Counted from the first letter of the stretch, positions 33,836-47,898 are shown. The stretch: 64,000 bases of DNA from Notolepis coatsorum (GCA_963971535.1 CAXASK010002033.1:10001-74000), one strand, 5' to 3'. Program-made: numbers and translations. The notes: generated by a model not told the origin, from the letters alone.

Positions 33836-35184
33836 TCAAACAAAATACTGAACCCCCAACTGATCTCGATTAACAGGTTGGCTACTTGCATGGTTGGGTC
33901 CACCGTCTTTGTGTGAGTCTGTGAGTGAATGGGTGAATCTGAGGCATCGGTTGTAAATATAAATGTTATATAAATGCAGTGAAATGAGGCTTGATCAAGT
34001 AAATCCAGCCGAACCAAACTCATGTACTACACAAGCATAAATCCATGCAAGATAAAAATGCTGACTGTACTGTATAACTTCCCATTCTGCAAAGCAGAAC
34101 GAAGCTTATCCTTTTGCTCCTTTTAAATTTATTTTTTATTATTATTGCATTACATCTGTCAAGGATGAAAAAAGAAAAAAAATAGCCTATGCTCATCATT
34201 TCCTTATTCTTAGTCTCTGTAAAGGCATTTTCAAACCACGTGATGTACTAAATCAACAGTTTACCGTGTATCTTAAGTTTCTTCTCAGTGTCTCAGAGAA
34301 GAAAAAAGAACACTACTCATACCTCACCAGGCCACTTTATACGCGTGCCCAGGTACGCTGAATCAACCTGCCTCAAGTTTGCCTTCATCTCTTCGCACTC
34401 TTCAACACGGAATGCAAAAAAGAGGTAGAACCTAATGCTTGGACAAGGAGAGAACCACTGTGGTGGAAAATAGCCGAAGCTGAATAACTTACTCGGTCAA
34501 AAGAGACCTGGTTAATACGGTTTATTAATTAACTCAATCAAAGTATCCATACAAAATAGTCAGTTAGGCTGGACGTTTCGCTATAGTGTCTGCCTTATGT
34601 CTCTGATATTGTTTTGAGTTTATTTTCTAGACCATGTTTACATGTATTTCGTTCATATATGTTTATGGCCAATGGGATGGGAGTGGAACTTTGTACAAGG
34701 CCTAACACTGTTTTTTATTAAAAAAAAAATTAATAATGTGCTAAATAAATAAACGAACTAAAGTAGTGTTTAGCTAGGACACCCGGGAAGAGAGACATAC
34801 TCACTGGATCTTGAACGATCTTTTATACATACAAACTGTAAAGGGTGGGGGTCAAAGGAATGTGACATATTTGGGGACAGATGGAAATGTGGGGAAGGGG
34901 GGTAGGAAGGAAAGATGGGTGGATCAAAGAGAGAGGGGGGGGGGGTCTTATCCCCCACAGCGTGATGCCACTGAGCAGACGTGACGGAGCCCAGCAGTTC
35001 GTCACCCAGTGCGCCAGCCTTTGTTTTGAGACAGCACCTCCCAAAACAAGATAAGCAATTGATCTGATTTCTGGAAACGCTCTCTGTCTGATGTAACACG
35101 ACAGAGATCTGACACAACAAGGTACATTCCCTTGTCCTTTTCATTCTGATGAGATGAATGAACACATCCAAAGTGATCACCCAT
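33836..35184. other. Unique non-coding DNA (left arm)
   Basis: No gene recognised. Mirrored at about 47899-49247. G run at 34937-34946. Confidence 0.45.

Positions 35185-35264
<80 letters not shown>
35185..35264. repeat. (CAA)n microsatellite (left arm)
   Basis: About 80 bases of ACA triplets. The 178-codon frame 34770-35306 on the minus strand is open only because the repeat encodes poly-Leu. Mirrored at 47818-47897 with the same length. Confidence 0.95.
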
Positions 35265-36599
35265 ACAGCAGAGGGCGCTGATGCTCAGCGCCAGTGCTTT
35301 ATCCAATGTAGGATAGGACTTACTTGCGATTGCTTAAAATATATCAAATATATTAGCAATAGATCTAAATAACACGTTGATCGTCAGTGAGTTGCTTCCA
35401 GTCAACATGCACGAAACAGATACTTTTTTCATACATTTCCGTTTTATACCATGATGGATATGAATATATTTCTAGAGCGTTCTGTCTCATCTCAATAAAC
35501 TCCAGCAAATTAAGCTTCAATGTACTTAGTTTGAAATCGTGCCATTTGTTGCTTGATTTATGAATAGTTTTCAAATAAACGCTAGATTCATATGATATGT
35601 GTCATCAGAAGCAGGGTCTGAAAAATCGCTTCTCTGTACTTTGGTCGGCGCGAACCTCACACACACACACGCTCCGATGACGGTGAAAGGAAAATTGGAT
35701 TAACCCAAGATTCGTAACATAAAGTCCTTACCTCACATCTGATGTAGTGCAAAAAGATTAATCCAATTCCTTATCGCCATTCCAAATATTGATTGCGTTT
35801 ATTGATCCAACGTTATATGTCCAAAACACATAATCCACGCTGCTCCGAGTGTCCCCAGTCCATCTGTTATAACGATACTGCATGTCCGAAAAGGAAAACC
35901 TGGACCGGACTTTTTAGATTGATGCACAGCCCCAGCCAGAGGGATTCCAATGATGTGCAATGCCATCCGGGAGACATTAGGCGGCGGTATTTGCCCAGAC
36001 CCATTCCCAATGATAACGTTAGGCTGGATGGATGAAAAATTAACGGATATAGCGAATAAAAGAAATATCGATTGAAACCAGAGATATCTCGGGTCGAGTT
36101 AACCCGACTTATCTCGGGTTTGGCCTCCAAAGGGTTATAGCTTGGGTTCGACTTCAGCACCACGCAGCTCAAAGTCCCCGTGATTAACATGCAATCAGTG
36201 GATCAGTGGAGACTGACAAATCGCTATAAGTCACTTACTCTCTTAGCAGAGGTGATTGCTAGGAGGATTGCCAGACAGATAGGACCTTGAGTGGAATATC
36301 CTTTAGAGGTTCAATAGGAGCCAGGGCCATTGCTTTCTGGACCGCAGAAGGGCCAGTCCCCCAGATCGTCTGATCTTCAAGAGCAAGAGTAGGTGCATTT
36401 ACAGAGTGTTTGGGTGTGCGTTTAGAGAAGTTGATTTGAATTCAGAATGGACGGACATGAATGGAACTAAAGAAGACGGCCGCTATTGTAGCTACTGGAG
36501 ATGGATGAATATTTAAAAAGACCATAATCAGTATGCCAAGCATTCCTTTAAGAAATGGAAATCTGAGCATCTTCTGTGTAGTGCGACGAAAGGTTCCTG
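35265..36599. other. Unique non-coding DNA (left arm)
   Basis: AT-rich with short frames on both strands and no domain. Nearly identical in reverse to 46487-47817. The stretch near 36085-36120 has a repeated ATCTCGGGT motif around GTTAACCCGAC. Confidence 0.5.
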
Positions 36600-37332
<733 letters not shown>

Positions 37333-37480
37333 AATTCAATTCAATTCAATTTCAATTCAAATGGGCTTTATTGACATGGGAAACATACGTTTACATTGCC
37401 AAAGCCAAACAAAACAAAACAATCAAACAGAGAAAACAAAATAAATCAGTACATTACAGACGGAATTTCTAGTACAGTCT

Positions 37481-37751
37481 TTATGGTGGTTGTATTCCGC
37501 TGGATGTCCTTTTCTTGTCACAGCAGCTCACAAATCTTGCTGCTGTGTTTGCACATTCTTGTATTTCTCCCAGTAGGTATGGGAGTTTTGAGTTATTGTC
37601 CATGTTTTCAAAGTCTCTTTGGGTGTTTGCAATTTGTGGGAAGTATATGTCTCTGATGTCTTGGTATAGTGGGCAAGTTGTTAAGAAGTGGAGCTCGGTG
37701 TCCACCTCATCTTGTGTGCAGTGGGTGCATAGTCTGTCTTCTCTTGGGAGC
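37481..37751 (-). pseudogene. LINE C-terminal remnant with Cys/His motif
   Basis: Reads CTHCTQDEVDTELHFLTTC and onwards on the minus strand. This is the C-terminal Cys-Cys-His-Cys segment of the LINE ORF, ending in CDKKRTSSGIQPP. It is separated from the upstream part (39356 onward) by the inserted DNA element. Confidence 0.8.
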
Positions 37752-37754
37752 CAG

Positions 37755-39352
37755 GGCCCTCATTCATCAATGTGTGCGTAGAACATGTTCTATTTCCACA
37801 CGTAAGCACGGAATGTAGAACCAGTGTACGCACAGGGAAGTCGGGATTCATCACACGTGCGTACGCAGGCTCTACGCACACCTGTCATGATGAATCCCAC
37901 TTTGTTCTACCGTCAATGCTCGTGCATGATTATCCATATATGGTCATGAAAGTGAGGAAACACCCCCCATGGGATGTGAAATAATGGACTGACCCGAGCG
38001 GAATTCTGAGAAACTCCACGGAGATTGTTCACTGCTGTCGAACCAAGAAGACACTATCGCGTATTATGGGATAAATAAAAGGCGGACTTGTAAACGGTGA
38101 TGTCAGATATCAACGGCTCCCTAAGACCATTGCTGCAATTCTGCCTGGACAGCTCAAAATACTAATAAAGACCGTTCGTTGACCACTGTTTGGCGTTGGT
38201 TGTGTGTCATTATAACCGTGCTGTAATATGAATGCCTTTATTAGTTGTGTTCGATTGGCTATATGATTTTTAGAGGCATCTATTTTGTTGTCGGCTAATA
38301 AAGACCGCGCTGGAATATGACTGCCTTTTCCCGTGTTGTTTGATTAATACCCAGGGATTAAAGTTCTCCTCAATTTTATTCCAAATCGCGATGGATCTCC
38401 CGTCAATTTTCTACCTGCTGCATATGATTTCTAGAGGCATACTACAATCTATTTTGATGTCAGTATTGGGTAGCCTATATAAACAATAATACGAGAGCAT
38501 ATACAAGAACAATGAATCTCACTGCATGTATGATGTAGCCTGCCTTTCAATACATGAACTTGAATCCCATCATATACATAGTCTGTCCACTATCTGGTGT
38601 CATTGCAATGCGTTTTCTATTCTTTCTTATACAGTAAAAAGGGGAAAGAACACTATATTCATATGACTTGTATTCTGCTTACAGCTTCGAAATTCCACTT
38701 GTTTCGTTTAACCTAAAGCCTTTTAAATATAATCAAAGCGTTCCCGTGTTTCGGCGGTCTGTGCGCAAAATAATAACGAGTTGAGCTTTATGATTTATGA
38801 TGAATTGAAAATGGGGGACCCTGATGTAAACAAGACGAAAGTCTTTCTCTGGTCTGCATCCCCTTAACAATTGTATGTACTGAGCTGTACTGTACTGTAC
38901 TGTACCCATTCTGCAATCTGTTAATAAACTTTTCAATCAATCAATCAATCAAGCTACGCGGAGCGCAGTCAGTCAGTAGCCTACACCCCGTATATTCCGA
39001 TAACGCTATATAAACCATGCTGCATTCATTCTGAGAGAAAGATCTATTATTCCAAATGCTATTTATAGGGTTTTGACCATAATTACACTACTGTTGATAT
39101 TTTACAATGAACTATAATGAATTACGGTTCATACAGAACATCCAGTGTTATTATGCACAGAAGCTCATTTCCTTGTTGTAATAATATATTCTACCACTGG
39201 GCGCCAGGTACGCATGGTCCGAGCTGTGCGTAAATATAAGCACGAAGTCAAGTTCAAGTTGAAATTGATGAATCCCACTCTTTGCTTAGAAATGATCGTA
39301 CGCACAGGGTAAGCACAAATCTGTGCGTAGAACACGTTGATGAATGAGGGCC
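37755..39352. mobile_element. DNA element with GGCCCTCATTCATCAA termini
   Basis: 1,598-bp insertion bounded by GGCCCTCATTCATCAA and its inverted copy. It is flanked by the 3-bp duplication CAG at 37752-37754 and 39353-39355. GTGCGTAGAAC/GTACGCACAGG motifs are repeated near both ends. It splits the C-terminal coding part of the surrounding LINE, which would be contiguous without it. No transposase is recognised. The superfamily is undetermined because CAG is not a PIF/Harbinger TWA target. It contains a LINE fragment at 38775-38951. Confidence 0.78.
38775..38951 (+). mobile_element. LINE 3' fragment nested in the DNA element
   Basis: Reads AATGGGGGACCCTGATGTAA, then the same 3' terminus as the LINE in BEL pol (CTTAACAATTGTATGTACTG...TTCAATCAATCAATCAATCA). 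This gives a three-level nest: LINE fragment in DNA element in LINE. Confidence 0.85.
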
Positions 39353-40497
39353 CAGGTCTGCCTATGGCGGCCTTTCTCAATGGCTAGGCTGTGCTCGCTG
39401 AGTCTGTACCTAGTCAAGGATCTTCTTAGTTTTGAGTCAGTCACGGTGCTCAGGTATTCTGCCATTGTGTACTCTCTGTTTAGGGCCAAATAGCATTTCA
39501 ATTTGCTCTGGTTTTGGGTTGTTTCTTTCCAATGTGTCAGATAGTTTTCTTTTTGTTTTCTTATAATTTGATTTAGTCCAGTGTGGTTACTGTCTGGTGG
39601 TTCTGCTTGTGTTTGTGAGCAGAGTCCCAGAACCAACTGGCTGAGTGGGCATCTATCGAGGGTCTCTCTGTGGGTGAGGGCTATGTTGTGGAGTGTGTCT
39701 GGGTCGCTTTCTTTTAGGTGGTTGTGGAATTTGAATGCTCTTTTTTGAATTTTTATGATTAGTGGGTATCTTCCTAGTTCTGCTCTGCGTGCATTATTTG
39801 GCGTTTTCCGTTGGGTGCGGAGAATGGATTTGCAAAATTCTGCATTCAGAGTCTCAATTGGGTGTTTGTCCCATTTGGTGAAGTCTTGGTTTGCAAGTGG
39901 GCCCCAGACTTCACAACCATATAGGGAAATCGGTTCTATGACGGAGTCTAATATTTTGAGCCAGATTTTGACTGGAATGTCTAATATGATGTTCCTTTTT
40001 ATGGCATAAAAAGCCCTTCTTGCTTTGTCTCTCAGGTCGTTCACAGCTTGGTTGAAGTTCCCTGTAGCACTGATGTTTAGGCCGAGATATGTGTAGTTTT
40101 TTGTGTGTTCTAGGGAAATTGTGTCTAGGAGGAATTTGTGTTTTTGTTGTTGTAGGCTGGGCCTTTTTTGGAATATCATAATTTTAGTTTTGTTTAGGTT
40201 TACTGTCAGTGCCCATGTCTGGGAGAATTTGTGCAGAAGGTCAAGGTGCTGCTGTAGCCCTTCTTTAGTTGGGGACAGCAGCACCAGGTCATCTACAAAC
40301 AGTAGGCATTTGACTTCTGTGTTTGCTAGGGGGATGCCAGGTGCTGCAGTTTGTTCCAATGTTTTTGCCAGTTCATTTATGTATATGTTGAAGAGGGTTG
40401 GACTCAAACTGCACCCCTGTCTAACCCCACGGCATTGAGGGAAGAAGTCTGTGTGTTTTCCCTCAAACCTCACAGCACATGTGTTGTTGGTGTACAT
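39353..40497 (-). pseudogene. LINE reverse transcriptase, C-terminal half
   Basis: Open from MYTNNTCAVRFEGK through GVRQGCSLSPTLFNIYINEL, the catalytic FVDD (in CLLFVDDLVLLSP) and a long C-terminal domain with LYGCEVWGPL and GRYPLIIKIQKRAFKFHNH. It ends at GRHRQTW, where the DNA element begins. The upstream half is in another frame (40535-41767), so a frameshift near 40600-40620 has killed the gene. The remaining 22 codons of the open frame (39286-39352) are foreign. Confidence 0.88.
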
Positions 40498-41728
40498 TGA
40501 CTTTATGAGGTCGTAGGTTTTCCCTCCAATGCCACTATCTAACAGTTTGTACAGCAGACCCTCGTGCCAAATTGAGTCGAATGCTTTTTGGAACGAAACA
40601 GGAGTATACTTTGCTTTTATTTTTATTTATTTGGTTGTCGATTAGGGTGCTGAGGGTGAGAATGTGGTCTGTTGTACGGTGATTTGGTAGGAAGCCAATC
40701 TGTGATTTGCTCAAGGTATTGTTGTTTGTGAGGAAATGTGTGAGTCTGTGGTTAATGATCATACAGAGGATTTTTCCAAGGTTGCTGTTGACACAGATCC
40801 CACGGTAATTGTTTGGGTCATATTTGTCTCCCTTTTTGTGGAGCGGTGTTATGAGTCCTTGGTTCCAGATATTGGGGAAGATCCCGGAGCTAAGGACAAT
40901 GTTAAGGAGTTTTAGTATAGCCAATTGGAATTTTGAGTCTGTGAATATGATCATTTCATTTAGGATACCATCCGCTCCGCAGCCCTTCTTGGTTTTAAGT
41001 GATTTTATTTTGTCCTGTAGTTCTTGTAGTGTAATTGGGGAGTCTAGCGGGTTCTGGTAGTCTTTTATGGTTGACTCCAGGCTTTGTAGTTTATCTTGTA
41101 TGTGTTTTTGTTGTTCATTTTTTTGTATTGGGCTAAAGAGATTGGAGAAGTGGTTTACCCATACATCTCCATTTTGTATGGGTAGCTCCTCGTGGTGTAC
41201 TTTGTTTATTTTGTTCCAGTTTTCCCAGAAGTTGTTTGTTTTTATAGATTCCTCTATATCTTGTAGCTGGTTTCTAACATGTTGGTCTCTTTTTTTTCTG
41301 ATTGTGTTTTTGTAATGTTTCAGTGTTTCACTGTATTGGAGACGTGTGTTCTGGTTGTCTGGGTCTCTGTGTTTTTGGTTTGATAGGTTCCTTAATTTCT
41401 TCCTGAGATTTTTACAATCGTTATCATACCATTTGTCATGCATATTTTTATTTTTATTTTTCCTCGCTTTCCTATTTGAGGCCTTTAGGTTGGATAAGGA
41501 AGCTGTAAGGTCAAATATGTTATTGATGTTTTCTACCGCCCCGTTTACACTTTTGCTGTTGTGTTGGACGTTTTTTTCTAGGAATTGATCTAATTTGGAT
41601 TGGACTTTTTGTAGCTTGATAGCGGATTGGAATGCTTCCATACTACTTTCTTTCCATTTGTAGTGTTTTTTAATAGTGTGTAGTTTGTTTGGTTTTGGTA
41701 TTTCCTGGTTGGGTGTTGATCTATTCCT

Positions 41729-42000
<272 letters not shown>

Positions 42001-42238
42001 ATTTAAGGTTTTCACAAGTCTATATGTTACTAGGGTCTGTGTGTGGGGGGGGGGGGGGGGAGGGGCTTTGATAGGTTGACAACCTGAGCTTTGAGTCCCT
42101 CCACCAGGGGATTGTGGGAAGATCAAGCCCCGACCCCCAGACCGTAGGGAGCGAGCGTCGAGCAGCTTAACAAGGAGCACCGAGGCAGACCAATCAATAG
42201 AGATCAGGACACGAGGAGGAGGAGGAAGGGAGAGGAAG

Positions 42239-42727
42239 AGAGGAGTGGACGAGAGGAGAGGAGAGGATATGAGAGGAGGAGGAGGGGAGAGGGAGAGGAG
42301 AGGAGAGGAGAGGAGAGGAGAGGAGAGGAGAGGAGAGGAGAGGAGAGGAGAGGAGAGGAGAGGAGAGGAGAGGAGGGGAGAGGAGAGGAGAGGAGAGGAG
42401 AGGAGAGGACGAGGAGAGGAGAGGAGAGGAGAGGAGAGGAGAGGAGAGGAGAGGAGAGGAGAGGAGAGGAGAGGAAGAGAGGGGTGGAGTCTAGAGCGTA
42501 ATGAAAGGGCATATTCACAACAATGCTTTCTAAAAGCAAGGAGGAGGAAGAAATAAGCGTAGAGGAGAGGATAGAGGAGGGGTGAGGAGAGGAAATTAGA
42601 GGAGAAGAGATGAGGGGGTGATGAGAGGAAATGAGAGGAGAAGAGATAAGAGTGAAGAGAGGAGAAGCGATGAGGGGTAAGGCGATGAGATGAGAGGAGG
42701 GGTGAGGATATGAGAGGATATGAGGGG
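42239..42727. repeat. (GAGAG)n and purine-rich repeat
   Basis: Mostly pentamers GGAGA from 42250 to 42480, continuing as degenerate GAGGAGAAGAGATGAG sequence to 42727. Interrupted by about 60 bases of unique sequence at 42480-42540. Open frames (Arg-Gly-Glu or Ser-Pro-Leu) are artefacts. Confidence 0.93.
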
Positions 42728-43375
42728 TCAAGTCAAGTCAAGTCAAGAGTTTTATTTGTCACGGGCATACAAGTATACAGTGAAATGCGGGGGGTCTTGC
42801 CCGCAACGATTGTGCATAATACAATAATAATAATATAATAAGAATCCAATAGAACGACATTGGTGCAATAATACAAGTAATCAAAGTAGGGCATATCGGT
42901 ATATGTACATGAGTTATTTACAGAGCATGGTAGACATGCTAGGTACACTGTTAGCTACGGATGAGGCACTGGGTCTTTATGTACACTGCTATACAATGCT
43001 ATATTATACAATCTCAAGCTCTACTATACTATTTTTAAAGTGACCTTTCCTTTTGTAAAGTGACCATAAGTGTGAGCGTGTGCAGCATGAGTGTGTGTGT
43101 GCTCATGTTAAAGTGGCTGCTAGTGTGTGAGCGTGTACAGTGTGTGTGTCGTGTGTGTGCTCATGTGTGCTTGTGTGTGGAGAGTTCAGTGTTCAAGGCT
43201 CTGATGGCCTGGGGGAAGAAGCTGAGCCAAAGTCTCTCTGTCCTAGTTGCTGGTGTTCGCGGGCGTTTGCCCTGACCTCAGCAGCATGAACAGGCTGTTG
43301 TTGGGGTGGTGAGGGGTCTTTCATTATTCTGCAGGCTCTGGATTTGCACCTCTTGTTATATAGGACCTGCAGGGG
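42728..43375 (-). mobile_element. Rex1-like LINE 3' end, 5'-truncated
   Basis: On the minus strand it ends in (TTGAC)n after GTGACAAATAAAACTC. The part at 43200-43370 still encodes a C-terminal segment parallel to that of the 43890-45600 LINE (compare AGAAGCTGAGCCAAAGTCTC with AGAAGCTTCTTCTGAGTCTT). It is inserted into the purine-rich repeat. Confidence 0.75.
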
Positions 43376-43880
43376 TGAGGAGAGGAGAAGAGATGAAGGG
43401 TGAGCGATGAGATGATAGGATATGATATGAGGGGTGAGTGAGACAATGGGTGAGGAGATGCGGAGATGATATAAGTGGAGGGGTGAGGAAATGAGATGAT
43501 ATGAGGGGTGAGGAGACGATGGGTGAGGAGATGAGGAGATGATATAAGAGGAGGGGGTGAGGAAATGAGATGAGATGAGGGGTGAGGAGATGAGGGGTGT
43601 GGAGATGAGAGAAGGAGATGGGTGAGGAGAGGAGATGATAGGAGATGAGATGGAGGGTGAGGAGAGGAGATGAGGGGCGAGGAGAGGAGAGGACAGGAAA
43701 GATGATTATAACAATACTCCATAAAGGGGAAGACGAGATGACAAGCTGTCTTCTTACGTTGTGTCCTGTTGTTGTTTCTCGTTTACCTTTTTTTAAATAA
43801 ATCTACATTATAGAGGTGAGTGTGAGGTGAGGTGAGAGGTAAAGAGAGAGGGGGGACAGGAGAAGGGAGGGAAGGAGAGA
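43376..43880. repeat. Purine-rich degenerate repeat
   Basis: GAGGGGTGAGGAGATGAGAT-type sequence, the continuation of the repeat at 42540-42727 on the other side of the LINE. A short unique stretch lies at 43700-43810. Confidence 0.85.
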
Positions 43881-43889
43881 GAGGGGGGA

Positions 43890-45600
43890 AACAAAGTTCA
43901 AGTTCTTTAATAGTGTCATACAGAAGTACAGAATACTTTCATACAAAATGCTTCTTACTGTTACGCTCCAGAGACTGTGCTAGACAAGATAGTATCAAAT
44001 AACATAATAACATAATATAGCATGAATTTAGAAGAAGAAAATGAGGTCACAGTGTTCGGTATAGACATATGTACAATGTTCTGAGTTACCATATAATATA
44101 CAATACACAATACTATGCAGTGTTCTAATGTACAGTACTATCTAGTGCAAAGCAGAAATGGGATGAGGTACAATTGTAGGTACAATTTACAGTAAGGTGT
44201 ACGAGTTGTAGTGCAATCATTCATCCATAAATATAAAGTGTGGGGAGTGGGTGCTACAGTGTGTTTGTTTAAAGTGGGTGTGTGCTATAAGTGTGTGGAA
44301 GTGGGTGCTACAGTGTGTTTGTTTAAAGTGAGTGTGTGCGTGTGGATGTGTGTGCTATGTGCGTTTGGTGGTTGTTGTTGTGTAGTGTTCATTCATTGTT
44401 CGTTTAGCAGCCTGATGGCCTGGGGATAGAAGCTTCTTCTGAGTCTTTCTGTGCTCGCCTTGAGACTCCTGTATCGCTTGCCTGACCGCAGCAGTTCAAA
44501 GAGGCAGTTGTTCGGGTGACTCGGAGTCTTTAATGATTCTCTTAGCCTTGCCCTTGCAACGCTTGTAGTAAATGTTCTGGAGGGTGGGGAGCCCCCCTCC
44601 AATTGTGCGTTCGGCTGAACGTGTCACTCTTTGTAGTCTGCTTTGGTCTTGTGCAGTGCTATTCCCAAACCAGGAGGTGATGTTTGCCGGTCAAGATGCT
44701 CTCTATTGTACATGAGTAGAAGTTCTTAAGGATCTTCTGGCTGACTTGGAACTTCCTTAGGGCGCCTGAGGAAGTAGAGGCGTTGTCGTGCCTTCTTCAC
44801 AACACTGTTAATGTGTGTGGTCCATGTCAAGTCCTCGGATATGTAGGCTCCGAGGTACTTAAAGCTGTTGACTCTCTCAACCGGTGCCCCGTCGATGCTG
44901 AGGGGGGCTGTAGTCCTTGACCCCGACCTCCTGAAGTCCACAATCATCTCCTTTGTTTTGCTGACGTTTCAGGGAGAGGCTGTTTTCCTGGCACCATCCC
45001 GCCAGGACCTTGACCTTTTCCAGGTAGGCACCTCTCGTCGTTGGCAGAGATCAGGCCCACCACCACTGTGTCGTCAGCAAATTTGACGATTGTATTGCTA
45101 CTCCGCTGAGCCACACAGTCGTGTGTGTACAGGGAGTAGAGGAGGGGACTCAGAACACAGCCCTGGGGGGGCCCCTATGTTGAGGGTGATGGATGAGGAG
45201 GTGCAGTTGCCTGCTCTCACCACCTGGGGTCTGCCAGTCAGGAAGTCCAAGACCCACTGGCAGAGGTCATAGCCCAAGCCCAGGTCCCTGAGCTTGGCTA
45301 TGAGTATGGAGGGGACTATGGTATTGAATGCCGAGCTGTAGTCGATGAATAGCATTCTCACATAGTTCCCCTGCCTCTTGTCCAGGTGTGATGCTGTTGT
45401 GTGCAGCACATGGGATATGGCGTCCTCCGTGGACCTGTTGGGGCGGTATGCAAATTGCAGGGGGTCCATGTTGATGGGGAGGGAGGAGCAGATGTAGCCT
45501 TTACTAGCTTCTCAAAGCACTTCATGGCTATGGAGGTGAGAGCTACAGGGCGGTAGTCGTTGAGGCAAGCAGGCTTGGATTTTTTTGGGGTACAGGGATA
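43890..45600 (-). mobile_element. Rex1/CR1-like LINE, frameshifted
   Basis: About 1.7 kb on the minus strand. The 3' end matches 1-400 and 6115-6499. Coding remnants read [20 protein letters not shown] (another frame near 45560), [17 protein letters not shown] and FIDYSSAFNTIVP (45098-45469), IVDFRRSGSRTTAPLSIDG with FKYLGAYISEDLTWTTHI (44726-44947), and LFELLRSGKRYRSL and SFYPQAIRLLN (44393-44602). The RT catalytic FADD region is lost across frameshifts near 45050-45100. This is a dead copy that ends close to the gap. Confidence 0.88.
45098..45469 (-). pseudogene. Rex1/CR1-like RT fragment
   Basis: 123-codon frame with [18 protein letters not shown] and motif A FIDYSSAFNTIVPSIL, then LDFLTGRPQVVR. 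The frame breaks at the GAPPGLCSESP position, where the G-P-Q-G motif and the rest of the RT palm should continue. One extra G in a poly-G run near 45165-45173 is the probable lesion. Confidence 0.85.
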
Positions 45601-45655
45601 ATGAGGACATGAGAAGGGAGGGGAGGAGAGAGATAGGGTAGACAGAGGACAGGAG

Positions 45656-45855
45656 NNNNNNNNNNNNNNNNNNNNNNNNNNNNNNNNNNNNNNNNNNNNN
45701 NNNNNNNNNNNNNNNNNNNNNNNNNNNNNNNNNNNNNNNNNNNNNNNNNNNNNNNNNNNNNNNNNNNNNNNNNNNNNNNNNNNNNNNNNNNNNNNNNNNN
45801 NNNNNNNNNNNNNNNNNNNNNNNNNNNNNNNNNNNNNNNNNNNNNNNNNNNNNNN
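45656..45855. other. Assembly gap, 200 N
   Basis: Exactly 200 undetermined bases. Left flank: purine-rich unique DNA. Right flank: (AG)n, the reverse complement of the CT satellite at 37210-37327. The inverted arm begins at the first base after the gap. Confidence 1.
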
Positions 45856-45888
<33 letters not shown>

Positions 45889-46404
45889 AGTGGAGAGGAG
45901 AGAGAGAGCAGTGGAGAGAGAGAGAAGTGGAGAGAGAGAGCAGTGGAGAGAGAGAGCAGTGGAGAGAGAGAGCAGTGGAGAGAGAGAGCAGTGGAGAGAG
46001 AGATCAGTGGAGAGAGAGAGCAGTGGAGAGAGAGAGCAGTGGAGAGAGAGAGCAGTGGAGAGAGAGAGAGAGAGCAGTGGAGAGAGAGAGAGAGAGCAGT
46101 GGAGAGAGAGAGAGCAGTGGAGAGAGATAGCAGTGGAGAGAGAGAGCAGTGAAGAGAGAGAGCAGTGGAGAGATGAGAGCAGTGGAGAGAGAGAGCAGTG
46201 AAGAGAGATAGCAGCACAGGGGAGAGAGATAGATCAGTGGAGAGAGAGAGCAGTGAAGAGAGAGAGCAGTGGAGAGAGAGAGCAGTGGAGAGAGAGAGCA
46301 GCGAAGAGAGATAGCAGTGGAGGAGAGAGAGCAGTGGAGAGAGAGATAGCAGTGGAGAGAGAGAGCAGTGGAGAGAGAGAGCAGTAGAGAGAGAGAGCAG
46401 CACG

Positions 46405-46442
<38 letters not shown>

Positions 46443-46490
46443 AGTGGAGAGAGAGAGAGAGGCAGTGGAGAGAGAGAGAGAGAGCAGGAA
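45856..46490. repeat. GA-rich satellite (right arm)
   Basis: Short pure (AG)n then repeats of CAGTGGAGAGAGAGAG, the mirror of 36600-37330 but about 95 bases shorter. Unit order follows the left arm with some missing units. Confidence 0.95.
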
Positions 46491-47817
46491 CCTTTCGTCG
46501 CACTACACAGAAGATGCTCAGATTTCCATTTCTTAAAGGAATGCTTGGCATACTGATTATGGTCTTTTTAAATATTCATCCATCTCCAGTAGCTACAATA
46601 GCGGCCGTCTTCTTTAGTTCCATTCATGTCCGTCCATTCTGAATTCAAATCAACTTCTCTAAACGCACACCCAAACACTCTGTAAATGCACCTACTCTTG
46701 CTCTTGAAGATCAGATGATCTGGGGGACTGGCCCTTCTGCGGTCAGAAAAGCAATGGCCCTGGCTCCTATTGAACCTCTAAAGGATAATCCACTCAAGGT
46801 CCTATCTGTCTGGCAATCCTCCTAGCAATCCCTCTGCTAAGAGAGTAAGTGACTTATAGCGATTTGTCAGTCTCCACTGATCCACTGATTGCATGTTAAT
46901 CACGGGGACTTTGAGCTGCGTGGTGCTGAAGTCGAACCCAAGCTATAACCCTTTGGAGGCCAAACCCGAGATAAGTCGGGTTAACTCGACCCGAGATATC
47001 TCTTGTTTCAATCGATATTTCTTTTATTCGCTATATCCGTTAATTTTTCATCCATCCAGCCTGACGTTATCATTGGGAATGGGTCTGGGCAAATACCGCC
47101 GCCTAATGTCTCCCGGATGGCATTGCACATCATTGGAATCCCTCTGGCTGGGGCTGTGCATCAATCTAAAAAGTCCGGTCCAGGTTTTCCTTTTCGGACA
47201 TGCAGTATCGTTATAACAGATGGACTGGGGACACTCGGAGCAGCGTGGATTATGTGTTTTGGACATATAACGTTGGATCAATAAACGCAATCAATATTTG
47301 GAATGGCGATAAGGAATTGGATTAATCTTTTTGCACTACATCAGATGTGAGGTAAGGACTTTATGTTACGAATCTTGGGTTAATCCAATTTTCCTTTCAC
47401 CGTCATCGGAGCGCGTGTGTGTGTGAGGATCGCGCCGACCAAAGTACAGAGAAGCGATTTTTCAGACCCTGCTTCTGATGACACATATCATATGAATCTA
47501 GCGTTTATTTGAAAACTATTCATAAATCAAGCAACAAATGGCACGATTTCAAACTAAGTACATTGAAGCTTAATTTGCTGGAGTTTATTGAGATGAGACA
47601 GAACGCTCTAGAAATATATTCATATCCATCATGGTATAAAACGGAAATGTATGAAAAAAGTATCTGTTTCGTGCATGTTGACTGGAAGCAACTCACTGAC
47701 GATCAACGTGTTATTTAGATCTATTGCTAATATATTTGATATATTTTAAGCAATCGCAAGTAAGTCCTATCCTACATTGGATAAAGCACTGGCGCTGAGC
47801 ATCAGCGCCCTCTGCTG
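46491..47817. other. Unique non-coding DNA (right arm)
   Basis: Mirror of 35265-36595 with scattered single-base changes (for example near 46740-46750 and 47427). No gene recognised. Confidence 0.5.
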
Positions 47818-47818
47818 T

Positions 47819-47897
<79 letters not shown>
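47818..47897. repeat. (TTG)n microsatellite (right arm)
   Basis: Mirror of 35185-35264. The surrounding 178-codon poly-Leu frame is not a gene. Confidence 0.95.

Positions 47898-47898
<1 letters not shown>

Noticed and set aside
34770-35306. 178-codon frame with a long poly-Leu stretch, identical in both arms
   Set aside because: Open because of the CAA/TTG triplet repeat. The flanks show no domain, and identity between arms does not imply selection.
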